Of a stretch of 64,000 nucleotides of DNA, positions 50,358 through 60,725 are shown one piece after another (position 1 is the first letter of the stretch; each line of letters starts with the position of its first letter). This DNA comes from Epiperipatus broadwayi (taxonomy: Eukaryota; Onychophora; Udeonychophora; Euonychophora; Peripatidae). The notes under the pieces are model-generated. The model worked only from the letters and a program-made list of their open reading frames with translations. It was not told the origin of the DNA and did not search any database. The stretch covers positions 3,395,092 through 3,459,091 of the forward strand of contig JAQFVV010000020.1 in NCBI GenBank assembly GCA_028023455.1. Reading direction: 5' to 3'. The position numbers were made by a program, and so were the translations under genes.

Positions 50358-52741
50358 ATTCTAAAATCAAATTATTTTTAAGAAAAAATGCTTCTGGGTT
50401 TTCAAAATTGTCATTCATATGTTTACAAATTAATGGAAACATATTTTAATAAAAATTATAATTATGAATTAAGCTGCCATATAAAGGCTGCATATGGCAC
50501 ATGCACACAGATATCAGTATCAAGGTACTCGACTACCTACAGTACCTAGTCGACTCGCTTGGTTTCTTTAAAACTCTGTGCCTATGTCACAAAATAATTC
50601 TGGAATAGCTAATCGATAAATGTAGGATTCAATGTATTTACATATATAAAATTCTGGATTCAGAATAGTTTAAAAATACAACAGAAAATAAAAGGTAAAA
50701 AGGAAAACTTTTCTGACCACTGGCTATTACAAAAAATCCATTTCTTTTTCATTTTAAAAATTAATTTAAAAAGAAACTTTGCATTTTTCAATGAGATCCT
50801 TAAAAATGTTTGGATTTGAAAAAGAAATAAAAACATTATATGCTGAGTAATTCATTTAAATTATCTTTATTTTTTTAAAAAAAAATCAAAATAAACCTTC
50901 TTGCATTCTTCATTTAGATATTGGGTCGTCTAGGATGGAGAAAAAAGCTAAGGTGAAGGAGTTTAAGCAATTTTGCATGATCTATTCACACTGCTATATT
51001 ATACAGTCCATATAAAGTAACGTTTTACGCAAAACGAAAGCAGCTATTAGGAGTGGGAATAGGAAGTTAAAGAAATAAAGAAGTTTAATTTTAACCTCAG
51101 AGCCAGCTAGTTCAATTATATTCAGTTTGTTTTGAATTTGTATTGAATGGAACTAACAATTTTTATTTTCATAGCAAAGTTGTCAAAACTTCTACAATTG
51201 ATAGTATCTCCCTTCCCATACTTCCTTCACTATTTAAAAACTGAATAAGAAAAAAAATTAAAACTTGTAAAGACAAAGAAGAATAAAAAAATTCAAACCA
51301 ATTTGTCAATTACAAATAAATAAGATTGTGTAAAATTATCAATATAAATTAATTTTCTAAGTCAAAATTAGATAGTATTTTGAGAAATGAAATTCGACCT
51401 TGAAAGCATATAATTGATCATCTTTCCCCCACTTTCTCACTCCACCACCTACCATTTTTTCAAAACCTAAAAAGAAATTGAAAACAGTACTAAAAGTTGG
51501 AAAAAAAAAGACTTGTTAATGAAAGGTGAGAAGAGATTTTAGATTACACATTGTATTTATAATACTACTATTATAAATCTATCCTGTTTTCCAAGTCTAA
51601 AAAATCTTCAATTGGTTGGTTGGTTAGTCATCCTAATATTATTTCTTGATATCAAAGCCTTGTTTAAAGATACAACCAAAGAGAAAACAAATACCAGGAT
51701 TGCAGTGCTGTTTTGTAATGTTTGCAGCCAAAAAATCCGTAAGCTAAATAAAATAAGAATGTACACCTAGTAAACGGGAAAGATCTACTATTATTGAGAC
51801 TGTCTTAGGTACATAAATAAGCTTAAAAATTGTCAAGTTTGATTAGGTTTACAGTTGTTTATTTACATTTGTGATCCATAGCAACTCTAGTTTATCAATC
51901 AATATTAGTTTGTAAATGAGCATTTAGAATGTTAAACAACATGGGAAAATGCAAACGATTCACTAATTAGAAACTAATCCAACAATATCTACTCTTTCAC
52001 TGCTTTTTTATGCATCACTGTTTAGATGTTTTCTTTTCAGTGAGCTATTTAAAGATTGCTTTACCGTTAATTATAAAATCAAAGTAAGGTACATTGATTA
52101 TACATTCACAATTTATTTATTTATTATAATCTGAAACTATGCATGATTGATTTGAGGCAGAACTTTATTGAAGAATTGCAGCAGAAAAATAAAATTTGTG
52201 AAAGACAGCCAGAAAAGGGCATTAATTATCTAAAGGAGCATGGGTAATCTTTTTTGAGTAGTGGTCCACAATAGATATTATTCATTATACCTACCACAAT
52301 AATTGTAAGGTTTGTAAAATGATTATAGAGGAAATGAGTTAAAATCTTTTAAGTAGAAATAATTATTCTTGTAAATTAATTAAACTTTTCTCCCACCTCT
52401 ATCATGGTTTAAATTATTACAGCGGAATAAAGCGATAACATTTTAAAAATAACAAATACTAGAGCAAATCAAAGATTCCTGCTCTTTTTATGCATTGCTC
52501 TTCTGCTATTAACTTGCATAAAACTGTTTTGGTCATTAGGAATTGCACTCGTGGCTAGTCAATGCAGGAAACAGAGAGCTCCATCGCCGTTGATGGTTAT
52601 CGAAATGGATGTAGAGTTATTTAATGGTCTCACTAGTCTATTACTAGCTATATACGCCTTCGGATAAATAACTAAATAATTTGTTAATACCAAATTGTAT
52701 CTTCATAATAATTTTGTATGTATACATATATTTATTTATAT
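50358..52741. other. Intergenic stretch without recognised feature
   Basis: About 2.4 kb, AT-rich, with no long ORF, RNA gene or repeat I can support. Confidence 0.5.
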
Positions 52742-52970
52742 CAATTATTATACTAATATATACAATAAAAATTCATTTACATAACATTACAATACTTGCC
52801 AAAAAAAAAAACCCCAAACAAACAAAACTTTACTAAAAATTTTCCATATCCATGGTTTCATCTATTAACAAATAGACCGCGGTTGTGGAAGAATTTTAGT
52901 TTAGTTTAGTTTTTGGCTATGAATTTTTATTTTATTTATTATTACTAGTATAACATTAGGCAGTATTTAA
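52742..52970. mobile_element. Foldback family G, copy 1
   Basis: Arms with CATAACATTACAATACTTG, CAAAACTTTACTAAAA and CCATATCCATGGTTT mirrored as GGTTGTGGAAGAATTTTAG and TTTTTGGCTATGAATTTTTA, meeting at TCTATTAACAAATAGACC. Same family as 61258-61545. Confidence 0.7.
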
Positions 52971-53136
52971 TATATTTATATAATATTTGATTGAATGCAA
53001 ATATAATTTATATACTTGGAGATTAGATGTAACCATAAAAACTTGAATTCAGACTTTCAAGCCTCCATCAGCTATTCGCTTTATCTCATATAATTGATGC
53101 GAGCGACCATATTTGTGAAAAAGATAAATGATTTCC

Positions 53137-53176
53137 AATATATGTATTTTACTCTGAACCAGCACTCATCAGTTGG
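53137..53176 (-). ncRNA. Hammerhead-like motif, copy 3 left arm, damaged
   Basis: CTGATGA is intact, but stem II reads GTGCT against AGAGT and the GAAA box is lost (TAAAA). Probably inactive. Confidence 0.45.
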
Positions 53177-53225
53177 TCCAGATTATCATTCCCCCACACA
53201 TATACATATAATTAGTGCTCAGTTA

Positions 53226-53268
53226 CAAACTGATGAGTGCTGGCTTAGCACGAAATACTTATATTGGT
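53226..53268 (+). ncRNA. Hammerhead motif, copy 3 right arm (core intact)
   Basis: CTGATGA (53230-53236), stem II GTGCT/AGCAC with loop GGCTT, GAAA (53252-53255), stem III AUA/UAU with loop CU, cleavage triplet AUA, stem I ACAAA against TTGG(T) with one mismatch. Confidence 0.6.
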
Positions 53269-53624
53269 AATCATTTATTTTTTTCACATGTGTGTGGACG
53301 CGTGTATCGGTTATGTGAGATAGAGTATATAGCTGATGGGAGTTTGAAAGATTGTGTTCAAATCCCTTATGGTTACATTTAATATATATATATGTCATTT
53401 AGTGGATAATTGTTTTATTAAATTTATCGGTTTGGTTTGTCTGACTTGAATTTGAATGTTATTTTCACTAGGCTAGATAACACAACTAGCAAGGTAAAAA
53501 TGTCTTGAACTTAATTACAATCGAAGATTTAACTTTTGTATTACTTGATCAGGCTAAAGAGTGTTTAGATATGAAAACTACTGTATATTGCTCCATGATT
53601 GAACAAAAAAATAAAATAAAAACA

Positions 53625-54400
53625 TATCGAGGTGTAAACATGCAAATTCAATTGTTATTGCTGTCGTAAACTGGGCAGCATTGCTTGTAATTGTATACAT
53701 AATCAAGAGAACTACCTAAATTATGGGCTGAAGGGTCACCCAGCATTGCTTTGTAGAAAACCTAAAAAAGAGAGAAAAGCAATAAGCATATAAGCAGAAC
53801 TCCTTAGGCTTCCAATGTTAACTGAAATATGGAGAGTAACAGCAGCTTAAGTATGTCACTTGGAAAGCTGCGATTGCTAATAGACATAAGCTACCGCCTT
53901 TTGAAAAAATTAACGTGGGAGCGAAAGACGTAAATGACAATACTGTGGAAATAGTAGGGATTGTAATAGTACAAGTAAAATTAAACACATTACTTTTGTA
54001 TATAGTTTTGCAAAATAAACTCATGTAGCAAAATTAGTTTAAATCTTTTGGGATAAATGTCAATGTCATAAAAAGTAACATTGAAAAAGAAATCCAGAGC
54101 AAGTTTTCAGGTTGACGAAAACAACACCTACTCAATTGGAGCTTAGAGAAAACTAAGCTCCAGTTATATGTAAAGAAAGAAAAGAGCCATATGTGCTGAG
54201 AGCAATAGTAGAAAAAGTGTTTAACGATTTAATTCAGAAGAGTATATTGAGTCCAACTAAAAATTCGGAGTGGGATACTCCTATTATGATAGTTAGGAAA
54301 CCAGATAGTAAAAGTATGGATGTATACTGAAGGACAATTAACAAAAACTTATGTAAAAGTGTATTCATAATGCAAAAGAGATTGAAATGACCATATTTTG
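53625..54400 (+). pseudogene. Ty3/Gypsy-type gag-pol remnant
   Basis: Decayed plus-strand remains of an LTR retrotransposon. Near 53645-53760 is a pair of gag-like knuckles (CYCCRKLGSIACNC, then YGLKGHPALLCRK, with one Cys lost). Next, over a few hundred bases, is protease-like text with stops. At 54160-54330 is the RT N-terminus: YVLRAIVEKVFNDLIQ, then PTKNSEWDTPIMIVRKPD, the classical SEWATPIVPVxKPDG block of Ty3/Gypsy RTs. It ends in a stop at 54328-54330, then NKNL-like text. No LTRs are recognised. Confidence 0.75.
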
Positions 54401-54423
54401 CCAAACCCAATTTACATTCTGCG

Positions 54424-54515
54424 TTTGGTGGTCGAGAGGTCAGCGACAGCTGCTTTACAAGCAGTTGTCCTGGGTTAGTGGGTTCGTTTCCCAGCTGATG
54501 CTATGACACATGGGA
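54424..54515 (+). repeat. tRNA-like unit 1 (SINE-type)
   Basis: A-box-like TGGTCGAGAGG, an anticodon-arm-like CTGCTTTACAAGCAG hairpin, and a B-box GGGTTCGTTTCCC, then GATGCTATGACAC. It lacks a clean cloverleaf and is followed by AAAATATCAAAGTT. Confidence 0.6.
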
Positions 54516-54538
54516 GAAAATATCAAAGTTGTCAAGCA

Positions 54539-54632
54539 CTGTTAGCCGAGAGGTCAGTGCAGCTGCCTTGTAAGCAAGCAGTTGGTTGCAGACGGTTATT
54601 GCGGGTTCGTCTCCTGGCCGATGCTATGACAT
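54539..54632 (+). repeat. tRNA-like unit 2 (SINE-type)
   Basis: TTAGCCGAGAGGTCAGTGC (A-box-like), loop CCTTGTAAGC, B-box GGGTTCGTCTCC, then GATGCTATGACATATG and the same AAAATATCAAAGTT tail. Tandem with unit 1 at about 117-bp spacing. Confidence 0.6.
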
Positions 54633-54639
54633 ATGAAAA

Positions 54640-55648
54640 AAAATATCAAAGTTTTAATTAAATAATTTTGATAATAATGTTTTTTAAAAACTGTGTAATT
54701 AGTTAATTTTATTTAAGACCAATTACATTGTGGATCTGGTAATTTGTTTATCAAATTTCTATCATGATGAGAAAAATAGGATAATTATCATTAAGTTATA
54801 TAAAGGCAAAAAAGAAAAGACTTGTGTTATTTATTCACCATGTTATTAGTTCTAGAAGCAGCCAGACTGTTATTTTTTCTAGATATGTATTTCTCTACAA
54901 GAGAGATAGTTGGCAAAAGAACTACAGAAAAACTTCCCTGGCAGAAAAAATAACTGCTACATAAAAAAGCCATGAATAAATAAAATCTCGCAGCATCTTT
55001 ATCTCTGGGATTGAATAGTATTCTGAGTATTGCCTCCATGTTTGCCTATTGCAAATCATTCTCAAACTAACTACAAGAGGGAGCTGTTTTCAGAAAATTT
55101 ACAGGACTATGATGATTATCAAATATATGCTATTTTGTATAAGAAATATCAAATTGTCAACAAACATGATTTAAAGATGAGTCATACAAATACTCTCTGA
55201 TTTCCTGGACATCAAAATGCTATGTAGCATTACTGGAAGATATTAATTTAAATTTCTGTAAAGACGATATTAAAGATTTAATATAAATCATTTAAAAATA
55301 TCTCTATACGCTATAGATAGCTTGTATATTTTACTTTTGTTAACAAGAAAAAAACTATTTTGTCTGATACTAATTTTCTTATTTATATTTATTGATATTA
55401 TGCAATAATTTGGCTATGCATTATCTTTTGACATAATACAGATGGGGAAAGATTTTTATAAATGAAAGGGAAATTAAGAAATAATTCTTCTACTGATCAC
55501 ACGATATATCAATTATGATGGAGAAAAGAATTGAAAAAATGTGAAATGTATTTCTTGAAATTTAATATTATTGTTTACACGTAAAAAGAAATCAAGCATA
55601 ATTTAAAATGGACTTTATAAAAATCACATCAATTGTTAAAAATAGAAC
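54640..55648. other. Intergenic stretch without supported gene
   Basis: One minus-strand frame of 70 codons (54827-55039) has a hydrophobic centre but no recognisable motif and no splice or promoter support. Confidence 0.4.
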
Positions 55649-56733
55649 TTATTTAACATTTTTTTTTTTTTTTTTAAAGAATATAGACTTTATTTTATAT
55701 AAAGTGTTACAAATGAATTTCTCTAGACAACAAAAAAAAAACTAGTATAAATTTACATTTTTACTAATAACTTTCTGAATTTCTTGTACTAAGAACCAGT
55801 CCATGTGGGTAGGTAGATTTCTTTGGGTGCAAGAAGCTCATCTTTTTTTCGAATAGAATTAAATGTATTTTTAATAAATAGTTGTAAGTCCAATGGAGAA
55901 TTTGTTATAACTATATGGCATCTAAGTAACCATATTATATGGTTAATAAATATGCATCTTCTGATATTGCAGAAATTATCCATTTTAATATTATGAATGA
56001 TATCAAAGAGTTCTGGATTGTGATTATTGAAATAATTTTGAATTATATATTTTGCTTCTCTTAGTCCCGAGCAAGAAACAAGAATATGATCAAATGTTTC
56101 ACTATCTTTTTTACACAAAATACATAAGGAATCAATCCTTTTAAATCCTCTATTTGAAACAAGGAAATCGTTGGTAGGAAGTGAAGATAGATTTATTTTA
56201 ATGATAAAATCAATATATTTAGGCATTAAATACCATTTTCTCATTTTATTAAAAAGATTGATATTAGTCACTTCAAGATAACTAGGAGGGCATATCAGCT
56301 GAGGATTCATCATTTTAAACGTGTTCCAATATGTGTGCTTATTATTAAAAAGAATTTCATTTAAATCCATTTGTTTATCAATAAGTGAGATGAGAAGTTG
56401 TAGCCAATTTTTTTTAATATTCGGGGAGGTGTATCTGTGGGAATGATTGTGTCAATAATGTTTTGGTAATTAAATTCAATCTTGATGTAGTAGAATAAAT
56501 TAACTATATTTTTAATCAATAATGTATTAATTGAATGTAAACCTAGGCCATTAAATATTTTTGGATTTTGCATTTTACATATACTGATACAGACCACTTT
56601 TTTTTTCCAAAGGAGGCCAGAGCACAATGAGTTAATTTGTGAAGTAAATTTTTTAGTAGGGTTTAAAATCGGTAAATAATAATTAATTCTGCTGAAAACA
56701 AGAGAATTTAATAAGAGAACTTTATCATATAAA

Positions 56734-57249
56734 TAAAAAAAAAAAAGCTTGTTTAGAGTTATTAGCACACTCTTAATTTTACATATTTGTAAGTGCAAGC
56801 TATATATAAGTCATGTGACATCTGACTTGTTATTATTACTATTATTATTTTGCTGTTGTGGCTTTAGCTAAATTAAAGAGCTAAGCCTACTAATATATGG
56901 AGTATCTGAATTAAGTTCAGGCCCATATGATTTTTTTCAGTTGGAGAGCTGACTTTAAAGACATGTAGATGTCTAAAAGTTTCAGATCTTCTTCTAACAA
57001 TTATCTTTTAGATAAATGCTTTGCTTGAGTTGGTTTTTTAGATCTAATGTCCCAACTCCTCACTGAAGAGACCCATAGGTCGAAACCAATCCAAGATAAA
57101 AATGATTTGAATGCCTTCTCTTGTAGTAGCATTTATCATAAATAAATATAAAAAAAGCTTGTTTAGAGTTATTAGCACACTCTTAATTTTACATATTTGT
57201 AAGTGCAAGCTATATATAAGTCATGTGACATCTGACTTGTTATTATTAC
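56734..57249 (+). mobile_element. 516-bp element: 411-bp unit with flanking direct repeats and a hammerhead-like core
   Basis: Identical direct repeats of about 95 bp (56747-56841 and 57158-57249, starting AGCTTGTTTAGAGTTATTAG) offset by 411 bp enclose a unique centre. It sits in LINE-D coding sequence, flanked by an 8-bp duplication CATATAAA at 56726-56733 and 57250-57257. Removing the element restores the LINE alignment to LINE-A. The layout, 1.25 tandem units with a ribozyme core, is the same as at 44.2-44.8 kb (413-bp unit), but the sequence is unrelated as far as I can see. Confidence 0.75.
57063..57085 (+). ncRNA. Hammerhead-like core with perfect stem II
   Basis: CTGAAGA (fits CUGANGA), stem II GACC/GGTC around CATA, then GAAA. 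Stems I and III are not obvious by eye. GATAAATGCT (about 57012) and AGCATTTATC (about 57127) are complementary around it, so a larger fold may be involved. Confidence 0.5.
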
Positions 57250-57581
57250 CATATAAAGATAAGTAAATGCTTTTTAGGGAATCTTATTTTTTTTGTTGAT
57301 ATAATCAGGTTGTCTTGTAACATTTTCCTCATTTTGTTTGGTGAAAGGTACAGTGGTATACCTAAAAAAGGTTGAGGTTTTGATGAGAAACATGAAGGGA
57401 CATTTTCTCCTGAATGAAGTTTTCAAACTGCAGATTTCTCTAGATTAAAATTTAATTTGTATTCCGATGAAAACTTTTTAAGGATTTTTTCAAGTTCTGG
57501 TAGGTGTTTAGCTGATGGCAGCATTACAACAATATCATCCATATATGCAAGATGTTTAATTTCTTTGTTTATTTAACATTT

Positions 57582-58982
57582 GTGTGAATATATGTTAATA
57601 ATGCAAATTTAGATCCCTTACAGTACATGATTTCGGAAGTAAATGAATTAATTAATTTTAAAAGAATTATATTGACATTTTGAAGACTTGTAATTATCTA
57701 TAATCCCATTTTATTTAAATGTAATAATATTAAAAAAAAAAAAGGGTATCTAATAATGAAAATTGACATCAACAATGATAGTAATTTAGACTTTGTCACC
57801 AATGCTGTATATGGTGAGAATTAGTTATCATTGAATACAGGATGGTTTTAAAGAATTAAATTGAACGTTGCTTATTATATTACTGAATGATATAAATTAT
57901 AATATAATCATTGTTATCTGTAGAAATTAATATAATTATTATTAACCATGGCTATTCACATAATTTAATGAAAGTGTTGCCCACAGATTTATTGATTTTA
58001 TTTGATTTTTATGGACAGTTAAGATAGTTCTGTATTAGAGCTCTAAGTAGGAATTTGAGTAATAAATGCTCTGTTAATGATAACGATATGTTTATTTTTC
58101 ATATGCAGTTAACATAACCTTGCTATGTGTGCTCTTAAAATGTTTTCAGTTATTAATTTGCATGGCTTGCATTATAGTTAAGGATCTAGAATCTAGAACT
58201 TGCTAATACATATGGTTATATTTGATGAGTATTATTTAATGATATGACACCTTTTCTTCTTTGCAATTTTATTAATTGATTCCACCAGTAAGGTATTTCA
58301 AACTTGATACATTAAGTTGTGATGCAGCATGGCTAACATCATTAAGATGATGATGGTTTGAAATGATTATTTATAAAATATAAGATCTTTTAATATTACT
58401 CTCAAGACAATATGTCAATGATGAGAGTATTTATTATGAAACTTCACTTGCAAAATACTGTACCTCAAACGCATGGACTTACACATAAACTTCATCCCCA
58501 ATAATATGTCTGTGATCATAAAATTGTTCAAGTTACATTAAAGATAACCATATAATTAGTGTTAGAGAAGAGTGACAATAACATTTAAATTTAAAGGTAA
58601 ATTACTCAAGGGAAAAAGGCATGTAAAAAGCATGAAATGAAGATGACACTGATCTAAATATTGATATAAAATTAAAATGCAAAAAGATGAATCATCAATT
58701 GTTGATGATGTTGTAAATAAATTTTATTGCAATTAATATTATCTCATGTTTATATTTTATATTGGTGTTTCATTCGATACATAAATCAGGAAGAATCATA
58801 ATCTTTTCATCAATGCTAAAAATAATAATGTTCTCTGGTGATTCTGGACTGAAATAGAAAAAAGCTGAGATGCATTTAAAGAAAATAGTTTAGTTTGTTA
58901 TTTATTACAAATTTATTTTGTGATGGTGAAGAAGAATATATTGACTACCGTGCCAATCAGTACATCAAGAAAATTTAAGATA
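57582..58982. other. Intergenic stretch without recognised feature
   Basis: About 1.4 kb AT-rich; no ORF or repeat supported. Confidence 0.5.
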
Positions 58983-59053
58983 GAAGAGTAAAGCTATAAA
59001 CTCATCAACACGCCTTTAACAATTTAAACAAATAATTTTATTTATTATAACAG

Positions 59054-59081
59054 TTTCAACTGTACTAGCAGTCTTCATCAG
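59054..59081 (-). ncRNA. Hammerhead-like core in the left PLE-2 end
   Basis: Minus strand: CTGATGA (59081-59075), stem II GACTG/CAGTT around CTAGTA, then GAAAC. The mirrored copy at 60896-60923 has the G of GAAA changed to A and a stem II mismatch, so only this end keeps the core. Stems I and III are weak by eye. Confidence 0.5.
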
Positions 59082-59151
59082 ATCTACAACATAAAAAATT
59101 AGACAAATATTATATCAATACAACCAAAATTATTATTCTTCATATTCTGAT

Positions 59152-59847
59152 GTAGATAAGCAATTTAAAATTAATGCTATAACATCAAGAGTATTTAGAG
59201 CACATAATTATTGCAGAGATAGAGAAGATTATAAAAAGAAAATAGATATATTTAAGGAGTTTAGGGATAGTGAGTATCCAGAAAAGATAATAAAGAGGAG
59301 TATTGAGAGTGTAAAAAGGAAATGCAGAAAGAAAGAAGAGAATGAGAGAAGAGTAATTGAAAGGGATAGGAAAAACAAATATATAGGAATAAGAGTACAT
59401 GATTATAGAATAGTTAGGAAGATTAATAGTATAATTGAAAAGCTTAATGTAAAATATAAAAATGATGTGAAATATAGAATAGTAAATAAGAAGAGAAAAA
59501 AGTTGATGAAGGTTTTGGATAATAAATATATAGATAAAGAGAGGAATTATGTTAATGGGGTTTATATGATAGAGTGTAAAAAGTGTAGGGATAAGGGGGT
59601 TAGAAATAAATATGTGGGTGAGACAAAGAACTCTATATATACAAGACTGAGGCAACATAGGTATGAAAAAAGTTCACCAGTATTTGTGCATATGATGGAG
59701 ACAGGGCATGATTTGGAGAAGGAAAGTATAAAAATGATTAGTTTTGCAAAGAGTAGAAGGGACAGGAAGATAAGAGAATCATTGTTAATTAAGAGAATAA
59801 GGCCTAGTATTAATAGAGAAAAAGGGAGAAGGACTTTGGTAGTGTGA
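59152..59847 (+). CDS. PLE-2 C-terminal region with intact GIY-YIG endonuclease (5'-truncated)
   Basis: The frame is open from the end of the left terminal repeat (about 59152) to TGA at 59845-59847, about 231 codons; the first Met is at 59467, and the 105 codons before it read like a genuine Lys/Arg-rich PLE linker (YCRDREDYKKKIDIFKEF). The nuclease has all expected blocks: NGVYMIECKKC (GIY), NKYVGETKNSIYTRLRQH (YIG plus Arg), FVHMMETGHDL, KIRESLLIKRIRPSINREKG (catalytic Glu and Asn). It would nick target DNA for PLE insertion. With no RT here, it can act only in trans, if expressed. The lack of stops suggests a recent insertion. Confidence 0.85.
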   Translation, partial: VDKQFKINAITSRVFRAHNYCRDREDYKKKIDIFKEFRDSEYPEKIIKRSIESVKRKCRKKEENERRVIERDRKNKYIGIRVHDYRIVRKINSIIEKLNVKYKNDVKYRIVNKKRKKLMKVLDNKYIDKERNYVNGVYMIECKKCRDKGVRNKYVGETKNSIYTRLRQHRYEKSSPVFVHMMETGHDLEKESIKMISFAKSRRDRKIRESLLIKRIRPSINREKGRRTLVV

Positions 59848-59909
59848 AATTAAACAGTAGAAAAGTTTAGAATGATTTAAGTGAAGGGAAATGTAAAGCT
59901 TGATAGGGT

Positions 59910-60096
59910 AAAGAATTAAAATTTAGGGTAATTAAATAATAGAAGTGGTTAATAGAGGGAGCTAGGTGGTGGGGAAAGAAAGGAAGTTGGGAGGTGGTTG
60001 ATAAAGAATTAAAATTTAGGGTAATTAAGTAATAAAAGTGGTTAATAGAGGGAGCTAGTTGATGGGGAAAGAAAGGAAGTTGAGAAGTGGTTAATA
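59910..60096 (+). repeat. 93-bp tandem duplication in the PLE-2 3' region
   Basis: AAGAATTAAAATTTAGGGTA followed by AGTGGTTAATAGAGGGAGCT and a GGGGAAAGAAAGGAAGTTG segment, repeated twice with 93-bp spacing. Confidence 0.85.
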
Positions 60097-60309
60097 AAAA
60101 AAGATGATGGAAAGGTGAAGGTAGAAGGAAAGTTAAGGTAAAATAGTTAAGTTTGTATTGATATTAAATGTTATAAGATGGTAGTTAAATAAGTAAAGAT
60201 GGTAGGAAGTATTAGAGTATATATGAGGAAGGGAATTGAGGGGATGGTATGAAGGTATAAAATGAAGTAAGTAGGGTATAAATGGGAGTGTAAAAAAGGG
60301 GAAAGAATG

Positions 60310-60725
60310 ATTTTAGTCTATTGTTTTTTGATTTTTAATATTTTGTTTTTTGATTTTTTAATTTTTATTTTTAAGTTTATTTTTTAATTTTTTTTTATTT
60401 TTTAATTTTAATTTTTTGATTTTGGGTTTTTGGTCTTAAATATGTAATTAATTATGATAAAAATTATAATTTTTGGTATTAATTTTTAGATTAATGTTTT
60501 AATGGATTTTGTTTTTAATGGTTTGATGATAAAATTTGAATTGTTTTAATACATTTATTTGCTTGTAATCTTAAAAAATAATTTAAAAATGATTTTAAAG
60601 AAATTTTTATATTTTTATTATTAATTTTTTTTGTTATTGATTTTTTATTATTTTTTTTATTATTTTTTTATTTTATTATTTTTTTAATTATTTTTTTATT
60701 ATATATTTTTTTTTATAGTTTAGTT
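60310..60725 (+). repeat. T-rich low-complexity tract inside PLE-2
   Basis: Dense TTTTTATT and TTTTTGATT words on the plus strand; part of the 3' non-coding region before the right terminal repeat. Confidence 0.8.

Larger units (their letters stand above)
53040..53385. mobile_element. Foldback element with tRNA-like arms and hammerhead, copy 3
   Basis: Arms 53034-53180 and 53225-53385. The right arm ends with GTGTTCAAATCCC (B-box-like) and ATGGTTACATT; the left arm has the complement (ATGTAACCATAAAAAC). The centre is short (about 50 bp). Confidence 0.75.
55662..57568 (-). mobile_element. LINE-D, same family as LINE-A, 5'-truncated, with an insertion
   Basis: Minus-strand LINE ending in a poly(A) tract (plus-strand T-run to 55675), flanked by a 13-bp duplication TTATTTAACATTT at 55649-55661 (overlapping the T-run) and 57569-57581. 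It starts just upstream of the YMDD box and so is heavily 5'-truncated. A 516-bp element (56734-57249) interrupts it. Confidence 0.85.
55789..57568 (-). pseudogene. LINE-D reverse transcriptase C-terminal half, interrupted
   Basis: From the N-terminal side: HLAYMDDIVVMLPSAKHL (YMDD at about 57534-57545), KKFSSEYKLNFNLEKSAV followed by a stop, PFLGIPLYLSPNKMRKML; then, after the insertion, VLLLNSLVFSRINYYLPIL, ISICKMQNPKIFNGLGLHSI, and a knuckle CILCKKDSETFDHILVSC with the same C-x2-C-x8-H-x4-C spacing as LINE-A. The order and wording parallel LINE-A closely. Confidence 0.85.

Noticed and set aside
54827-55039. 70-codon minus-strand frame with a hydrophobic centre
   Set aside because: No family recognised, no neighbours, and a length expected by chance.
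59185-59658. 157-codon minus-strand frame, Ile/Leu/Tyr-rich, membrane-like
   Set aside because: Antisense shadow of the PLE-2 linker and GIY-YIG reading frame.
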